A stretch of 64,000 nucleotides of DNA from Oreohelix idahoensis (GCA_024509875.1 JAMPIV010015293.1:62001-126000), one strand, 5' to 3'. Positions 1 through 11,119 are shown, counted from the first letter of the stretch. Made by a program: numbers and translations. Notes: generated by a model from the sequence alone, not told the origin.

Positions 1-115
1 GCCATATTTCTGGTAAAGTACCTTTTTTTCTAGCTAACAGCGACTCCAAGGAGGGCCACAGAGGTCAATGAGGCTTAGATGGGGGCCATGAACAAAAAAA
101 GGTTGAGAACCACTG
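1..115. mobile_element. hAT-type transposon terminus (partial, cut by window edge)
   Basis: The last bases, read on the minus strand, are CAGTGGTTCTCAACCTTTTT. This is the usual form of a Charlie-like hAT terminal inverted repeat. The sequence behind it (ggccatgaac, gaggtcaatgag) fits a subterminal region. The other end lies outside the window, so size and target duplication cannot be tested. No coding sequence is visible. Confidence 0.5.
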
Positions 116-1084
116 GCGTAGCTGACAGTGCTGTTTTAGGACCAGTTCTTGTTATGGCTCCATCATGCTAACTGTTAGATACCATTTGTCCGTTTCTGTG
201 CTTACTTTCTAGCTGATTAATGATCGGCTATTAGAGAATGACCCTGCAGTCGATGAATCATCAAGGCTAAGACTGCTGGAAGTTAGCATCAAACGTAAAA
301 CTAGCAGGGATGGACGAATAAAACAATTAGCATTCATAACCTTCAACATTTGCTGAGGGAGACTGAGCACCTATGGGTTTGCCCTAAGTGCAGTGATGTC
401 CATTCTTATCAACATTAACAATTACTATCTAACGTTGTACTCCAGTTAACAGCGTTCACCTATTTTTGAATGGCAAATTACGCACGTGCCTTGCTACAAG
501 AAGGCTAAATCTGCAAGGAAAAAAAGGTGCTTACTACACCAATGCTGCCCACAACGAATTATCAAATGCGAACAAAATGTGATAAGGAAACAAAAAGAGG
601 AACTCAGCATTTGCTTTATCTTTATTCTATGACAATTCCACTCGCATCATAGCAACCATTCACTAAGTACAGGTGCTCTATCTGCCATCTGTAACCTTTC
701 TACTCTCCCTCACACCTGGCCATGACAAATACCCTCCAATCATCCACGAGTTAGTTTTAAGCCAATCGTTTTAATTTTGAAGTATCCCCAATCCCATGGA
801 CACAAACCTCTCTCTTCTTCTCTCTCCCCCCTGCCATTGTCTCACGCGCGGGATGGCACGCGCCAGGCTGCCTGATTGACTATAATGAGCGGCGAGTGAG
901 CATCAGAGATCTGGATTACGATATAAAACCGTGTCCAATTTGGACATGCAGTCTTTAGCCCAACACGCTTCTCTGACCTGATATCTGCTGTCGTCTGTCG
1001 TAGCTGAACCTGAAGTTGATCATATCGTGTGCAAGGTAGATTAACATCCCACGTGAGTAGTTACGCAATCAATTGTCTGACAGC

Positions 1085-1085
<1 letters not shown>
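116..1085. other. Unassigned stretch, no gene recognised
   Basis: No long open frame, tRNA-like fold or known repeat is recognisable. The only structured part is a TATA-like core promoter candidate near 922, listed separately. Pyrimidine-rich runs occur at 810-835. Confidence 0.5.
915..1040 (+). promoter_or_regulatory. Candidate TATA core promoter with short leader and splice donor
   Basis: TATAAAA at 922-928 is followed about 25-30 nt later by an initiator-like tgcagtcttt (about 948-957). A leader without ATG then runs to a donor-like AAG/GTAGAT at about 1034. This is the arrangement of a TATA promoter with a small first exon, but no downstream coding exon is recognisable and the GA microsatellite begins about 50 bp later. 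A chance match in AT-rich DNA or a transposon promoter is equally possible. Confidence 0.2.

Positions 1086-1160
<75 letters not shown>
1086..1160. repeat. (GA)n microsatellite
   Basis: About 37 uninterrupted GA units. An apparent plus-strand frame with an Arg-Glu run over it is an artefact of the dinucleotide repeat. Confidence 0.98.
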
Positions 1161-1162
<2 letters not shown>

Positions 1163-1297
1163 CAAGTTAGTCCTTAAAATAGAAATTTTAAAAAAAAGAG
1201 AAAGAGGGGCAGAGACTGCAAGAGACAGAGAATACAATTATCGAGGAAAAAGATCTTTGTAAAAAAAATTCATCAACATTGTGTAAAACATGTAAAA

Positions 1298-1610
1298 CAA
1301 ACTCATCATCATCATCAAGTGTTATGTCTGGTGGTATAGGTGATCATGTCTCTGCACACCTTCCTGTCTAATGTACTATTTATCAATTCTGTTGTTGACT
1401 TTTTTGTCCATGTCATGAAGTCAAAATGTCTAGAATCTTCTCTTTTTGCTGTCCTCTGTCTCTGTTTCCTTCTGTTTTTTCTGTTGTCACGATATACGCC
1501 AGCTTCCTTCTTCTCATAACATGTACAAAGAAAGTGGATCGCTTCCTTCTAACCTGAGGAATAAGCTTCCTGTGCGCATTTGCCGCTTTCAGAACATCCC
1601 CATTACTCAT
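1298..1610 (-). pseudogene. LINE ORF2 C-terminal fragment with (TGA)n-type 3' tail
   Basis: On the minus strand the frame reads through a LINE ORF2 tail: a motif like FxHVMRRRKLxYIVTTEK, then a charged KTEGNRDRGQQKEKILDILT segment. After one in-frame stop (at 1413-1415) and a frameshift it ends LDRKVCRDMITYTTRHNT and stops. A short run of TGATGA units follows at once, as in 3' ends of many non-LTR elements. The RT and endonuclease parts are missing, so this is a 5'-truncated dead copy. The clade cannot be fixed from this part. Confidence 0.7.
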
Positions 1611-1732
1611 TTTAACTGTCCATTATATTTTTGACATTCTCAAAGCACATCTCTATGGCCTCTGATGAACATTAAAACAAACCAGGATTTTTTTTATTGT
1701 TTCATATACGTGTTTAATTTGGGTGAAAATAC

Positions 1733-1848
1733 ACTGCCGATCGTACCAAGTGGCGATGCTCCCTACAATGCCACATCAGCTTGTGCGAAAAGAAGCTCTC
1801 ACAACAAGCAAAAGAGAAAAGAACACACCAAAAGCAACATCATGTAAA
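1733..1848 (+). pseudogene. LINE ORF2 extreme C-terminus fragment
   Basis: One frame reads ADRTKWRCSLQCH, then CEKKLSQQAKEKR, a usual final segment of invertebrate LINE ORF2 proteins (DR-x-x-WR followed by a Lys/Gln-rich helix). The same sequence recurs inverted at 55290-55450, which supports a dispersed element over a host gene. No upstream ORF2 sequence is joined to it. Confidence 0.5.
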
Positions 1849-1919
1849 AAAAGCACCTGAGTGATATCACCTTAGGGGCGCATTCCCAAAGTCAGTCATG
1901 ACTGAAGGGGCTACTATTG

Positions 1920-2165
1920 CTACTACTTCTTGGGTGAAAACGTTTCTATCAGCACAGTATGTGAAACTTTGTGCCGTGTACCTCCATGGTGTCTCTGGGG
2001 AGACAAAGATAGAATATAACTACTGCTCCGGCAGGCATGTCGTAGAAGACGTCTAATATGAGATTCTGCATTGGGAGGCCTTGCAACTTCATCATGTAAA
2101 ACAAATTACCACGGAAACCACGGCAGCAAGACCACATGAATACAATGTGACCAGGCTTCTTGCAA
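1920..2165 (-). repeat. Dispersed repeat DR-B, diverged minus-strand copy
   Basis: The part around 2085-2165 (cttcatcatgtaaaacaaat, then accacggaaaccacggcagc) matches, in reverse, the dispersed family seen at 4728, 50440, 55985 and 60045. The family core is a tgaTGAGGTTgt block followed by cctcatattagtcgccttgt. The element class is unknown and there is no coding potential. Confidence 0.4.
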
Positions 2166-2964
2166 TAGACCCAGCTGCAGTGGTGCCTTCGTTTGTAATG
2201 GGGGTGGAAAAAAGGAAATGGTGATAATTAGGTGAAATTTTAGGAAATCCACATGCAATCAAGAGCAATAAACCACAGTTTTATCGTTTTACGACGCTAC
2301 ACCAATTCACCTCTTTATGAATATTTAAATAAGTGTTTTTATGAATATTTAAATAAATGTTTTTATGAATATTTAAATAAGTGTTTAGTCCATAGCTGAT
2401 TTATTTTTTTTAATTTGTTTGCGAGATGATATTTCTGATGAAAATAGTTTTGACTCATGCCTGTAGAAGGCAAAGGCACAAACAATTTCACATTTATTCA
2501 AATAAAATTAGATGGATGCATGACATAATAAATGTGTGTGTGTGGAGGGGGGGAAGGGGGTTATGAACATTCTTGATAAATCTCAGATTATGTAAATATT
2601 ATTTATTCAACTAGTGTAAAAGCCAGTCATAAGACGGGAATTAAATTCAAAAGCACCAATACCTAACGGCAACAAAAGTATTTTAAAAAACCACTGTGCA
2701 TCACCACAGTACACGATCTACGTAGCAGCAGCGAGGATCCCAATGTGTGTATACGGGATCACACATTCTATAAATACATTTGTGCACACCGTCATTTGCG
2801 CATTCTTCTTTAGTAAGTGTTACTATTTTCGGGAGAGTATTAATAAGGGAAACAATACAATTAATGTCTAGCTTTCAACCAAAGTTGCATCCCTTAGCGT
2901 TACGCACTGACAGAAAAAGCTGGGATATTATATATAGGATAATAAATGTTGTTCCATTATACTT
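2166..2964. other. AT-rich stretch, no gene recognised
   Basis: Apart from the 24-bp tandem repeat at 2314-2389, and a short GT run and G run near 2535-2560, nothing is recognisable. Short frames here have no family signature. Confidence 0.5.
2314..2389. repeat. 24-bp tandem repeat, three copies
   Basis: The unit atgaatatttaaataagtgt plus four T is repeated three times in a row with one A/G difference in the middle copy. It is AT-rich with no coding meaning. Confidence 0.9.
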
Positions 2965-3180
2965 TTAAGAGGTAAGAGAAGCTGAGGGCGACCAAGGAAT
3001 ACATGAAGAAGAGATCTGGAGACAGACGTAAAGGGAATGAAGAAGAAATGGACAGACCTTGAGCTGATGGCACGGGGCAGGAAGACTTGGCGTAAGCTTG
3101 TTGAAGGCCTATGCTCCTTGGGTAGCTGAAGGGTGGTGATGATGGAGATGATGATGGAGATGATGATGATGATGATGACT
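2965..3180 (+). pseudogene. LINE ORF2 C-terminus with (GAT)n 3' tail
   Basis: The plus-strand frame reads GRPRNT, RRDLETDVKGMKKKWTDLEL, MARGRKTWRKLVEGLCSLGS and then stops. The GRPxxTWRRDLE, LAxxRxxWRxLVxGLC pattern is typical of the last domain of RTE-like and related invertebrate LINE ORF2 proteins. It is followed at 3130-3179 by a GATGAT/GGAGAT simple-repeat tail, the usual 3' end of such elements. A stop interrupts the frame after RNT. A related copy with the same ELMARDRK-type ending is at 63640-63870. Confidence 0.65.
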
Positions 3181-3424
3181 ATTCTTTTAAGACCTATTAT
3201 TATTTAAACTTTATCGGTCTGGTTATTGTACTCTACATTTCTTACAAGGAGTGGACAATTATAATTTGCATTTTGAGAGTATTTGTTCCCTAAATTACTA
3301 TTACGCTGATTTAAAAAATTACAAATTAAGTGTGGAGGATTGGGTACTAAGACTTCTTGGACGATTGAGCTACTAAAAGCCTGGTTACAGGTGCACGAGG
3401 CACCCATACACTTCTTATTCTTCT

Positions 3425-3910
3425 TTCCTTAGCCCCTGAGTGACAATGCAGTCAGTGGTCATCACGCCTAGTGGCGTCTTGTAGGGCAGCAACAAACTGG
3501 CCCCATTTTGCTCGGTCGGTGGACATCCCTCATGCCGTGCTCCAACTCTAGTTCATGCTTTGTATCTCAGCCGCCACTGTTCTCCGCCAGGTTGTCTTTG
3601 GTCTGCCTCTCATTCGCGGTACTTCTGGAGTCCATAGCATAGCTTTTCTGGTGATGGCGTCAGGGTCCCTTCTGAGGACATGGCCAACCTAGTTCCAGCG
3701 TCTGTCCTCAATGATGCTGTACATGCCTTTTTGACTGCACCGCGCAAGCAGTTCTTGGTTGGAGATGGTATTCGGCCAAAGAATTCAAATTCGAAAGAAT
3801 TTTCTTTAGGTAGGTTGTGTGGAAAGAGGATAATTTGGACATTTCCGTTTCTGTTACTCTCCAGCACTCCGCGCCATACAAAAGTACATAAAGTACGCAA
3901 CTCTCGTATA
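3425..3910 (-). pseudogene. LINE ORF2 C-terminal domain fragment
   Basis: Read on the minus strand in shifting frames: a VGHVLRRDPDAITRKAMLW segment, TPEVPRMRGRPKTTWRRTVA, then TDRAKWGQFVAALQDATRR. This is a standard LINE ORF2 C-terminal region (GHVLRR, GRPKTTWRRTVE, DRxxWRxFVAAL). At least two frameshifts or stops are present. A second copy of the same family and strand is at 58500-58825. Endonuclease and RT are absent, so this is a 5'-truncated relic. Confidence 0.75.
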
Positions 3911-4055
3911 ATCGTAATTTGGTGTTTGTGCTGTATTGAGAAAATTTTCAGATGTTGTTTAGATATACAAAGGCTGTTCTGGCTTTATTCTTTCTGGCTT
4001 TAACAGTCTTTGCTTGTTCCGCCGTCTGGTGTTACTATGCTTCTTAGATATGTAA

Positions 4056-4095
4056 AGGTATTTTTCACACACACACAAAAGCACACACACAAAAT
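4056..4095. repeat. Short (CA)n-rich tract
   Basis: Two short CA runs separated by aaaag. Low complexity only. Confidence 0.7.
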
Positions 4096-4325
4096 AATAA
4101 AAGATGAAGACCTCTGTTTTAGACTACTTATAACTATATCACCGTAATGGTGTACAGCTGAAGACTGGTAGACATACACGTCTTTGTCTTAGTACTATTT
4201 TTATACCTGTATCCGTACGCTGGTTAGATTAATTTTTCGTTCTAACAAACGCCAGAGTTTAATGTTTGTAAATAACGGGGCACTAAAGGTTTCCTCAGTG
4301 AAAAAACTCAGTGAAGTGCAGTATT

Positions 4326-4640
4326 CTTCTTCTACCGTCTTCATCGTTCGTCCTGAAAAGGACGTTGGTTGTGTTGTGTCCATTTACAGCGGAGCTGCGA
4401 TGTTTACGCATTTCGCCCGACACATCCAACTTCAGCACGGCATTTTTTGGAACCGGGTTGGCCTTCCCTCTTCGATCCCTACTCTCTTAGCCAGACTGCA
4501 GTGATGCAGCCTGTTTCCTGGACCACCACTTGGAGGTGGAGTAGGGTCTGGTTCGCTGACCCTGACGCAAGTAGTCAAGCCATGAGTCGCTGACTGCATT
4601 CATCTCGTTTGCTGCGTCTTCGGTGCCAAGTCCAGTATTC
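4326..4640. repeat. Dispersed repeat DR-A, uninterrupted copy
   Basis: This block matches 6017-6106 joined to 11120-11345. Shared words are cgtcctgaaaaggac, cgacacatcc, acttcagca, gccagactgca and gtcgctgactgcattca. Here the sequence is continuous across acatcca, so it acts as the empty-site reference for the LTR element inserted at 6107-11119. A short relative of the first part (cgtcctaaaaaggacg) is at 35675-35695. Class unknown, no convincing coding frame. Confidence 0.7.
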
Positions 4641-4727
4641 GATAATCATCATTATAATCATTGTCCTTTGCGGTCCTGACGAAGCATGGAGGTACCACTG
4701 CAGCTATCACTTATCGAGAAGTCTGAA

Positions 4728-4875
4728 CTAAGCATGCACATACCCCCTGCAGCAGTGGTGTCTGTGTTAATTTGTTCTATATGATGAAGTTGTGAGCCCC
4801 GAGCACAACCTCACATTAGCGACCTTGTACGACATGCATGAGGTACAGTAGTCCTATTCTTTCTCTCTCTCTTCA
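4728..4875 (+). repeat. Dispersed repeat DR-B, plus copy
   Basis: It contains the family blocks gcagcagtggtgtctgtg, atatgatgaagttgtgag, caacctcacattagcgacct and tgtacgacatg. Other copies are at 50440-50575, 55985-56125 and (minus) 60045-60215, with partial ones at 54700 and 1920. It ends in a CT-rich and poly-C tract (4861-4892). Element class not recognised. Confidence 0.6.
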
Positions 4876-5639
4876 GAGACCCCCCCCCCCCCGGGAACTA
4901 CACAAGGAAAATTATAATGCATGTTGTATGCACACATCGTTGTGCTGCAGTCCAGACTTTAATGCCAACATGAATCTAAACAGGACACCTGCGCGCTGGA
5001 TTGTACACGTGCTTGCAGCTACTTCTACGTCTACACTAGAAGACGTTTGAGAATCGGCAGCTGTTATTACAGGTGGTTCTGCTGTTAGCAGCGACTGTGT
5101 TACTACTGTTGTCATTATTCTTGATACTTTATTTCTTTAAACTTCATTACCTCTTTGATGTTCCGCTCGTGTTTTTCTTCATGTTGTTCTTGTTTTTTTT
5201 TAAATTCTTTTTATTTCCTTCTTCTTCTAGTTCCTCTTATCCATCGTCTTTCTCTTCTTGATGAATTTTTCACTTAAATAACTTGTCCAGTTTGTATAAC
5301 ATGATGAAGTGCAGCCCCGCTACTTTGGAAAAACTAAGCTGTCTATAAACGACAGCATGAATGAAAGAAGCAATCGACTGTATAACCCGCCTGGTATCCC
5401 GTGTACTAAAAGAATCAAGGGACTTCAAGATACACTGCATTAGCCGTATATTCCAGCGTGAACTGAAAGAATGAAGGGTACTCTGCGTCAGCCATGTATC
5501 TCAACGTATACTGAAAAAAAGTACTGAACTGAAAGAAACTGAACGTCAGTAGCATATCTCTGCAGCTGGTAAAATAATCAATGGACTAAAATAGGGATCT
5601 GCGTAAGGTAGATTCCAACCTACTGTTAGTTCGCAAGGG
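4876..5639. other. No gene recognised
   Basis: Contains a pyrimidine/T-rich run (5145-5260) and a loosely repeated segment at 5400-5560 with variants of aactgaaagaatgaagg. The short frames here are low complexity. Confidence 0.5.
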
Positions 5640-5850
5640 ATGTGTGACGGTATTGCCTCCCCTGCTTTGCAGTAGTGGTCCAACAGTGGCCAAAACTCAA
5701 TATGGGATTCAAAGGTATCTACCTTCGCACAAGATTACTCTTGGCAGAGATATAGATAGAAAGGTGATGACACTTCTATTACAAAGGGAGTCTTCACAAG
5801 ATATTCAGAATAGGCGAGAACAATACTGGTTTGGCTGAGTATGTTAACTC
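5640..5850 (+). repeat. Dispersed repeat DR-C, copy 1
   Basis: It matches 63381-63575 over its length. Shared words include cctttgctctgcagt-like, gtggtccaacagtggccaaa, ttcaaaggtatctacctt, gcacaagattactcttggca and cttcacaagatattcagaa. The direction is the same in both. There is no target duplication or terminal repeat that I can see; the frame across this copy (5644-5838) is broken in the other, so a protein is unlikely. Confidence 0.7.
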
Positions 5851-6016
5851 TGTAATTCTGCCGACGCTTTTGTGAAGGATTTAAGCACTTATTACTTTCA
5901 GCTCGTTTAAGCCCCAACCCCTGATTTACTCAATGGAATTCTATTACTCTAGTATAGCTCTGTTTAGAGTGTGTGTAGTAAATTGACTGAGACAAACATG
6001 CAGTAACTTTAAAATC

Positions 6017-6106
6017 TTCTTCTTCGTTCGCCCTGAAAAGGACGGATGTTGCGTTGTGTCTGTTTACGCCGTAGCTGTGATATCTGCACCTTTCGGTCGA
6101 CACATC
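6017..6106. repeat. Dispersed repeat DR-A, left half, split by LTR element
   Basis: Matches the first part of the intact copy at 4326-4640 up to cgacacatc, where the LTR element begins. The remainder continues at 11120. The last five bases, ACATC (6102-6106), are one copy of the target duplication. Confidence 0.75.
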
Positions 6107-6139
6107 TGTAGCAAAGTTGATTTTGCTGGGGAGGTTATT

Positions 6140-7732
6140 GTTACGTGCAGTCTTTGATATCTTACAATATTATACATTGGTATACTTGTTATGTTCGCAA
6201 ATATTTTGTAAACAAAATAGATATTTTTTAGTGCTTAAGGGAAAGTCATTATTGAGTTACTTCCCTTGAAAGTTGTGCCGTCTCTTTCGATCGAACTCCG
6301 CGGATGAATCCAGTTTTACTGCGATTTATTCTTTGTTTGGGTAGTAATAGATTGTTCTTGCTTCAGAATATCTATGGCCTGAATTTATGTGTATTGTTTG
6401 TCTGTGTAGGACGAATCTGTCTTATATCTGTATATCTTTACATATCTAAGTCGAACTATATGTTCTGTTGTCTCTAGAGAGGTCAAAGGCTGTTCGGCGG
6501 ATGTGTCGCGAGAGAGGTGTGTTTTGGCTTCGCCCTGATGATGGGCGGTGTTTTTCTATGTCGGCTTGACGCCGGGGAAAAAGTGATCTCAGTGGTTTTT
6601 GGGGAAAGTGATAGTCGTCTAGACCTATCGTGTATGCTTTACCCCAGTGTTCATTCTTATTGCCAAGAAACGGCAAAATCATATTTCTGAAAACCAAGGT
6701 AATAAAGATACTCTTTTGAACTCTCGTACGAAGCCACCGTTTTTCGATAGGGATGATTTGTACGTCTGAGAGGATACATCCAACTAGATGAAAAAAACGA
6801 TTCTGATTCCTAGCAGCACTATATCCTGTAGAATGCAGTCAATTGTTCATGATCAAATCTACAGAGCAATGAAATGTTTAATGAATGACTAACTTTAGGA
6901 CAGATTCATTATCTGTATCCAAACGTGAGTGACAGCTCACGAGTGAAGCCATCTTGGAACCAAACATGTAGTGACTTTCAAGAAGAGAAAAGGGATGCCC
7001 GTATTATCGCTTGATTAGTCCAGAGATCACTGCTACACATGAGAACCCATTGCTAGCGGTTCAATATAATTATATGGAAAAATCTGTGCTGGACATTATG
7101 TTAAGGAATCTTCGCTAGACGAGATTAGGTCTAGAAGCCATCTTGGATATTGTTTATAATCTGACGTGCTTTGTCAGTAAACTCAGTTGATATATATATA
7201 TATATATGGGCAATACTGAGTGCTTGGCTACTGACAGTCCATTATACTATTATTCTACATGAGTGCCCATGTAACATAACATTGCAAGACCATTTATCCA
7301 CTGTACCATGATGTATTATGCCAACCTGTGATTTGTCACTATCTGTGCTGTCGAGTGTGTACGTCCAATTAAACTTTAGTAAAGGTACACAGTCGTTGGT
7401 GTCGATGACTTCCAGCCATACATGAGTGTGAGAAAAGAACATTTGTCAACACCACGAACTCTTCCTATCATTCGCACATTATACACTCCATCTATGTCTA
7501 CACACCACTGCGTAGGTCAAGTTGACATTCCATACTCGAACCACGAGCAACACAACAACACAGTATTTAACTCTGGTGATGTTCGAGCGAGCTTCAGATT
7601 TCTCAGCATGTCTCTTGCTCAGGGCAAGGGTCTTGTATTAAGAGTTTATCAACTGATGATGATGATGTCTGCTTCCATCCACTTATATTTATCATTTGGT
7701 GGACATCATTAATAAGAAAAAGATTCTTATCA
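6140..7732 (+). mobile_element. Solo LTR A of the ~1.6-kb LTR family
   Basis: It starts TGTTACGTGCAG, ends CTTATCA, and is flanked by a perfect 5-bp duplication GTTAT (6135-6139 and 7733-7737). No internal retrotransposon sequence is attached, so it arose by LTR-LTR recombination. It is close to solo LTR B (56603-58228, opposite orientation) along nearly its whole length, and more distantly related to C (12007) and D (29527). A TA microsatellite lies at 7191-7207. Small frames inside (7242-7442, 7422-7712) recur in LTR B but have no family signature. Confidence 0.95.
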
Positions 7733-7737
7733 GTTAT

Positions 7738-9925
7738 GATGGTATCCTAAAAGAATGAAAAGGTGTCTGCTTTAACCGTGTGAGGTCAAGCACATGTAGG
7801 TCTCTGACTCTATAAATGATGAAGATGAATTATGTGCAGAAAACCTACCGCTACCTCCCTAGGTCTCACACGGTCAATATTCTGGCTCTAGTGTATGGTG
7901 TATGGTGTACCTAGTGTCTAGGGGACAAATGAAATGATGGTACACAACAGTCAAACACTTTAAGTTTCTATAAAGAAGATAATAAAACTAGCAGTTAAGT
8001 TTTTCTATGAACAAATCTTCTTTACAATTTATTTTGCCTGTCCATTCATAGCTTGTGGACAGGTCTTTGAAAATAAGGACAAGATAGTTTACAGAAAAGA
8101 ACAATTAAAATTTTGGGACAATTTGCCCAATAACTAAAAAGTTATTATGTATTTATATATATGTCTTTCTTGTAGGAAATATTAAAAGAATTCACTTTAT
8201 TCATATAAAGGGAGAGTCACTATATATGAGGGCTGTAGTTCATCCTACCCCCATAAATGTCCTGTGTATTGTTTTGAAACACAAGAAAATGTCAGAGATG
8301 CCCCAGATGTCTAACACATCACCTGGGAGTCCTTGTTGTAAGATATTTCAATGTGTAGTTGCAGAAAGTTTCAATTTCACCACTCGCCAAAGCTCCTACT
8401 GGTATATTCGACAGCATATAAGACTGGTTGGAGACTGGTTGGCGTTTATTAGTACTCAGCAGGTTTCCTGTCACCAGCCGGCAACAGGAACATAGACCCT
8501 CTGCAACAAAAGGACACCCTGGCCTTTTATCTCTGATCATTTATTCTAACACTTAATTTCCTACGTGGGTATGGGGTCAGCCTTGCGTGCCTTACAAATG
8601 CACTAGCCCCGAATTGTACAGGACTCCCACCTTGTTGTGACCACACCTCAGGTCCTTATAGCAGATACGCCACTGTACGTTTACATACTTTTCATCAATA
8701 CAATAATGTGGAGTAACCACATTTCCTTTGTTATGATATTCTCTTCTTTTCTTTTTCAAATTTATTTGCTTCAGGCATGTTAAACAGTGTTCATTGAACA
8801 CAGAGGCTTACTAATCTATTCTAATACAATAATATGACAACATAATCATAACAACATACATCAGTTAGATACCGTTTAATGTGAGGACTCAACAATGTCT
8901 GCTCCCGGCATGTCCTTCACTTTTTCCCAATAGCAGTATCTAACTTTGTAGTTGGGCCAAACATATTAAATTTCATAAAATATCCTTACCACAATCAAGA
9001 AATATATAAACAAATGACGCTGACTGTGTGAAGAAATGGCCTCAGCTTCCTCTGAACTGCACAGACTGTGAATTTATTCTTTATTTAAGTTTAGAATTAA
9101 CAAAGCTGTTTCTCAGCGTATCTGAATACAATTTTTAGTTCAACTGCCAATGAATAGTCAAAGCCTTTTGCTAATATTTACTAGCACTGGCCAATCGAAA
9201 CGTTCGACTACTTGAATTCAAAAGCAGTTTGAATGAAAAACCAAAATAATTTCGAACAATTTCTGCGTCTGGTGGTCGATTGGCCAGTCTGCTTTTGTCA
9301 TGCCCAATACAAAAAGATGTTTCGTTTAGGATTATATTTTTCCGACCACTCCCCTTTTCAGTCATACTCTTTTTACCCAAGCGAATTTGAATGTACCTCC
9401 CTGCCTCTTTTCCAAGCTCGCGTCCCCCTAACGTTACAAAAAAACATAAGCGGGAACGCCAGTCTGTCTGGTCGAGTGTCCATAGATATTAGTATTTCTT
9501 CAATAACTTATCTAATTCTGGGACTATCATATTATTTAAAGTACATTCTTGCTCAGCAAACTCTACGTCATACTACCATATTATTTTTATGGGGAACTTC
9601 ATAATGGTTTAAAATTTCCAATTTTTGTCATCGTCAATCGTCAAATAAAATTTTGCACAAGACCGCCATCTTTCCTCTCCCTCATCTCGCTAGCATGTAT
9701 TTTTCAAATAACTAACTTGTTTTAGTTACGTCAGAAATGCTACCACTAGGAGAAAAATAAAATTGTCTGCGTGGTTTTGCCTTGGCTGGCTTTTCCACAG
9801 CGTGTGTATATGCATTGCAGACTGTGTCAGCGAAGCGGGGTGTAGACGGGGCGGGTTAAGAATAGGCGTTAATAATTAGTATTGTATCGTGTAATACTAC
9901 CAAACAATGTAAGGATTACTACTAA
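7738..9925. other. Probable LTR body of the 6107-11119 element, no gene
   Basis: It lies between the nested solo LTR and the 325-bp segment repeated at 10793. The frames 8226-8495 and 9233-9604 lack recognisable motifs. A short inverted similarity around a cctacc/ggtagg context occurs near 7780-7880. I see no promoter or RNA gene. Confidence 0.4.
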
Positions 9926-10252
9926 ATTTTGCGTTAAAGTTGACAGAAAGCGTTAATTCAGATAGTTATTTTGCGGCACGCTTCCGCCAATCGTTAATTA
10001 TAAGGCTAGACTACAAAGTGTATGCAGCAGATCGGGCAAATGTTAAATATTAGTAGTATTTCTCGAAAACGAAACTAAAAGCGTGTCAGACTAATACCGT
10101 GAAATCAGTCTATAGGCTTAGCACTGTGCAAAAAGCAGCGCTGCTGGCGTCGAAGATGCCAACCGTCAGACACATGCGGGCTAGTGTATTTATTATCGTT
10201 TTATGCCTAAATCTTACCGAATTGAGCGTTTATTCTCGCAGATTTTGCTACA
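9926..10252. repeat. LTR segment, left copy of a 325-bp direct repeat
   Basis: Nearly identical to 10793-11119 (ttttgcgttaaagttgacag through to cgcagattttgctaca). It is the inner end of the 3' LTR of the 6107-11119 element, whose coding strand is minus. Few substitutions separate the two copies. Confidence 0.85.
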
Positions 10253-10319
10253 CACCTCCCATCCTAAAACATGCATTCATTTGCAGGTTATAATATGCGA
10301 GATAACGTAGCTCCATGAA

Positions 10320-10795
10320 GTCTTACTCGTTTTTCTGATCTTCATCATAAGGATGTCTGCTCAAAAAGTCTGCGCCAACGTTCAAAGGGCCGGGAATGTA
10401 TTCTATCAGAAATGAGTATGGCTGCAACAACAGAGACCATCTCAATAATCTGGGATTTTCATGCTTGGTCTGTGACAAGAACACGAGGGGTGAATGATCC
10501 GTTTGGATCACAAATGTCCTGCCATATAAATAAATCTGGAATTTCTTTATAGACCATATTAAAGCGAGACATTCTTTTTCACTTGTTGAGTAATTTTTTT
10601 CTGCCTTGTTCAACTTGCGGCTAGCATAAGCGACTGGGTTCAATTCCCCATCTTGTGAGGAGGACCTTTGCAATTATGTAGCGCCCAGGCCCACATTGCT
10701 TGCGTCACTTCTCACAATAAATTCTTTAGTCAAGTCAGGCAATTGCAACACTGGCCTGCTTGTAAGCTTCTCTTTTAACTCCTGGTAAGCCAATT
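10320..10795 (-). pseudogene. Ty3/gypsy RNase H relic (pol C-terminus)
   Basis: Minus-strand reading: LTSRPVLQLPDL, then IVRSDASNVGLGAT (first catalytic Asp), an in-frame TAA, NPVAYASRKLNKAEKNYST, SEKECLALIWSIKKFQIYL (catalytic Glu), VIQTDHSPL (third Asp), and RLLRWSLLLQPYSFLIEYIP ending GADFLSRHP shortly before a stop. The frame ends only about 55 bp before a polypurine tract and LTR, so no integrase lies downstream. This is consistent with an integrase-first pol. The right edge is a deletion joined through the shared 11-mer aattttgcgtt to the LTR copy. Confidence 0.85.
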
Positions 10796-11119
10796 TTGCG
10801 TTAAAGTTGACAGAAAGCGTTAATTCAGATAGTTATTTTGCGGCACGCTTCCGCCAATCGTTAATTATAAGGCTAGACTACAAAGTGTATGCAGCAGATC
10901 GGGCAAATGTTAAATATTAGTAGTGTTTCTCGAAAATGAAACTAAAAGCGTGTCAGACTATTACCGTGAAATCGGTCTATAGGCTTAGCACTGTGCAAAA
11001 AGCAGCGCTGCTGGCGTCGAAGATGCCAACCGTCAGAAACATGCGGGCTAATGTATTTATTATCGTTTTATGCATAAATCTTACTGAATTGAGCGTTTAT
11101 TCTCGCAGATTTTGCTACA
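10793..11119. repeat. LTR segment, right copy (5' LTR remnant)
   Basis: Partial outer LTR of the 6107-11119 element, retaining only the part homologous to 9926-10252. It ends at TGCTACA and is followed by the target duplication ACATC. Confidence 0.8.

Larger units (their letters stand above)
6107..11119 (-). mobile_element. Deleted LTR retrotransposon, probably Gmr1-like Ty3/gypsy
   Basis: The element begins TGTAGCAAAG and ends TTTTGCTACA. It is flanked by ACATC at 6102-6106 and 11120-11124, and the empty site is known from 4326-4640. Minus-strand order from the right: a partial 5' LTR (10791-11119), an RNase H relic (10320-10795), a polypurine tract (AGGATGGGAGG, 10253-10266), and a 3' LTR ending at 10252. 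About 325 bp at 9926-10252 repeat at 10793-11119. If the left LTR really runs from 6107 to 10252, it is about 2.5 kb after removal of the nested solo LTR, which is long; further unseen insertions could explain this. Gag, protease, integrase and RT are deleted. Confidence 0.72.

Noticed and set aside
1029..1262. Open frame with a long Arg-Glu run
   Set aside because: Produced by the (GA)n microsatellite; no flanking domain.
7242..7712. 66- and 96-codon frames repeated at 56570-57130
   Set aside because: Conserved only because both lie in solo LTRs A and B of the same family; no domain and no start or stop conservation in LTRs C and D.
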